This document shows, one piece after another, positions 62,201 through 64,000 of a stretch of DNA of 64,000 nucleotides. The stretch's first letter is position 1. The number at the start of each line of letters is the position of its first letter. Under the pieces are notes generated by a model that saw nothing but the letters and a program-made list of their open reading frames with translations, ran no database searches and was not told the origin of the DNA. Location: NCBI GenBank assembly GCA_016213525.1, contig JACRAE010000005.1:81405-145404 (forward strand). The letters run 5' to 3'. Made by a program: the position numbers and the translations under genes. This DNA is from Candidatus Aenigmatarchaeota archaeon. GTDB lineage: Archaea > Aenigmatarchaeota > Aenigmatarchaeia > CG10238-14 > SCSR01.

Positions 62201-62503
62201 TTAGAACCTGAAGATTATTTTGTTCCAGTTCTCAATCTTTCCATTCTTGATTGACACGCCCTCTCTCGACAAAAGTTTAATTTTCTTCTCCGTCCCATAG
62301 GCGTACCCTCCCACGGACCTGTCGGACCTCACAACGCGATGGCACGGCACCTTGATTGGGTCTGGGTTCCTGTTCATAATCCTGCCTATCGCGCGCTGGC
62401 CGTTCTTCATCCCCACGGACTCGGCGAGGGCCTTGTAAGTTGTTACTTTTCCTCTAGGGACCCTCATCAGGCTCCTGTAGACGCGAGAGCTGAGATTTTT
62501 CAT
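62201..62503 (-). CDS. methylated-DNA-protein cysteine methyltransferase (MGMT/ATL, minimal)
   Basis: VPRGKVTTYKALAESVGMKNGQRAIGRIMNRNPDPIKVPCHRVVRSD. Confidence 0.92.
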   Translation of the reverse strand: MKNLSSRVYRSLMRVPRGKVTTYKALAESVGMKNGQRAIGRIMNRNPDPIKVPCHRVVRSDRSVGGYAYGTEKKIKLLSREGVSIKNGKIENWNKIIFRF

Positions 62504-62519
62504 CTTCGAATCATTCCCT

Positions 62520-63047
62520 CTACGAGTACTTCCTCGCTATCTTCCCCAGCTCCCTCCAGAAGTCCTGGTACTCCCCCTTCCTCACGCCCGCCGCCTTCGT
62601 CTCGACCTGGAAGCTCTTCCTCACCCTCTCCTCGTTGTCGTCCGAGTCCTCGATCTTTTCTTTTCCCGCGAGGTCCGAGACGTGGCCCCCGACGTGGGTC
62701 GTGTCGAAGTTCACCATGTAGACGCTCTCCCCGCCGAAGCCCACCTCCTTGAAGGATGAGAACCCCCTGCTCCTCGCCAGTTCAGAAACTTCGCCGAGGA
62801 ACTTCTCAGACCTGGGGCTGGGCAATATGTCGAACGCCATGTGGCCGCCGTTGATGAAGGTGAAGCCCGGGTCCGGGGTCGCGCCCTTGAAAATTGTGTC
62901 TCCGACGTGGCCCTCGCAACTTGAAACTGTCTCGACGAAGGAAATCTCGTTCAGCTGCCTCACCAGCTCCCTCACCCCGGGCTCTATGAGTGAGTAGTCC
63001 ATCCTGCCGGGCTCCATGTAGTCGACCGGGCGCATGAGGGATGACAT
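62520..63047 (-). CDS. hypothetical protein with TVSSCEGH motif
   Basis: ISFVETVSSCEGHVGDTIF. Confidence 0.55.
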   Translation of the reverse strand: MSSLMRPVDYMEPGRMDYSLIEPGVRELVRQLNEISFVETVSSCEGHVGDTIFKGATPDPGFTFINGGHMAFDILPSPRSEKFLGEVSELARSRGFSSFKEVGFGGESVYMVNFDTTHVGGHVSDLAGKEKIEDSDDNEERVRKSFQVETKAAGVRKGEYQDFWRELGKIARKYS

Positions 63048-63087
63048 GATGGTTAGTTGGATTCCTGTAGCAATGAAAGTGTCTTGA

Positions 63088-63993
63088 TTAGTTGTTTTTG
63101 AAGTCGTACGGCATGTCGATGCCGTCCAGCCTGTTCTTCAGCATGTGCACGATGCCGCTCTCGTGGTAGAGTCCCACGACGGAATGGAAGATCTTGCCCC
63201 CGTCCCCATACTCGGCCTTCACGGCATCCGCGCACATCTCCCTCTTCATCAGATCCGATCTGCGGTTGTGTATCCTGTCCCCCCAGCTGCCGCACATGTA
63301 GTCCAGCTGGTATTTCAAGGGCTCAGGAGGACTGGAAAGCTCCCTTATCTTCCTCATCACCGGGATGAACCTCTCGTCCTCCAGAGACTTGAAGGTGGAC
63401 TTCACTGCAAATTTCGAGGACTCGTTTATGGCCGCCTTGTCCTCCCTCGTGAGATCTGGCTTGTAGCCCTTTCGGAATAGGCCGAACCTCTTCTCTTGGT
63501 ATTCCTGCAGCTTGGAGTCGAGCTTGGGGGAGTAGTCGAACTCCCGCCTCTGCCTGGTTGCGTTCCTGTAGTTGTCGTTCTGGAAATCCCAGGCCGTGCC
63601 CTGCTCTAGTATGCCGCCGAGTCCGCGTTCCAGAAGGTATTGTTCCCCGTTCTGGCGGAGCTTCATAATTTCGTCATGAATGAAGAGCTTCACGTTTTTC
63701 TTCATGTGGAGCTTTGGTATGGGCAGGGCCATGCCGTGCGCTATCCCATGCACCCTGTACTCGATGCCCGTGGCCTCGTCTGTGTGGCCCGAGTAGGGCA
63801 GGCTCTCTAGGGACTCGGGCGGGTTGTTGTATGCTTCCGCTATCTCGTCGCGCTTGTGAATTTTAAAAGAGTCTTTTATCATGTTTCTGAGGTCTTTCTT
63901 CTCGTACTTTATTCCCCTGTCTGCCATCCTCTTCTCCAGGTCGCTGAGGTCCTTAGACCCGACCGCCATCCTGTATATTTCTGCGTGGTCCAT
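63088..63993 (-). CDS. hypothetical protein, possibly TraB-like
   Basis: YRVHGIAHG...GEQYLLERG...RSDLMKREMCADAVKAEYGDGGKIFHSVVGLYHESGIVHML. Confidence 0.45.
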   Translation of the reverse strand: MDHAEIYRMAVGSKDLSDLEKRMADRGIKYEKKDLRNMIKDSFKIHKRDEIAEAYNNPPESLESLPYSGHTDEATGIEYRVHGIAHGMALPIPKLHMKKNVKLFIHDEIMKLRQNGEQYLLERGLGGILEQGTAWDFQNDNYRNATRQRREFDYSPKLDSKLQEYQEKRFGLFRKGYKPDLTREDKAAINESSKFAVKSTFKSLEDERFIPVMRKIRELSSPPEPLKYQLDYMCGSWGDRIHNRRSDLMKREMCADAVKAEYGDGGKIFHSVVGLYHESGIVHMLKNRLDGIDMPYDFKNN

Positions 63994-64000
63994 GCTATCC

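Noticed and set aside
1-64000. Prophage, transposon or CRISPR signatures
   Set aside because: No transposase, integrase, capsid or repeat-spacer patterns seen; all regions explained by housekeeping-type genes.

Overview
The window is a gene-dense archaeal chromosome segment: archaeal/eukaryote-type ribosomal proteins, RpoN, TFB, TFS, PCNA, GINS, SUI1, Rpp29, Cbf5, SecY and the ether-lipid pathway. The fused, compact primase and many short proteins suggest a small-genome (DPANN-like) lineage; this is inference. I saw no rRNA, CRISPR array or obvious transposon. The core is a broken S10/spc ribosomal locus. The L3..S14 half is on the + strand (21.5-30.4 kb). The S8..SecY half is on the - strand (7-18 kb) and carries inserted isoprenoid/archaeol lipid genes. 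The strongest unusual signals are: (1) a tRNA-Ser(UGA) whose 70-nt intron has the C/D'/C'/D layout of a C/D-box guide sRNA, with two 12-nt guides; (2) a metal/thiol island at 56.4-59.8 kb, with a CxC-heptad metallothionein-like protein divergent from a Cys-containing PadR regulator, a shared promoter with two operator-like repeats exactly 40 bp apart, then thioredoxin, CcdA and a DipZ-like redoxin; (3) ribosomal protein L24 with a His-rich (GHDHA)n tail; (4) a fused PriS-PriL(CTD) primase with an apparently missing fourth Fe-S cysteine; (5) an adenylate-kinase-like protein with a degenerate P-loop; (6) three tight tRNA-mRNA arrangements; (7) an apparent NTT-TTR dicodon pattern. All calls come from reading the sequence and supplied translations. 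No database search was run.
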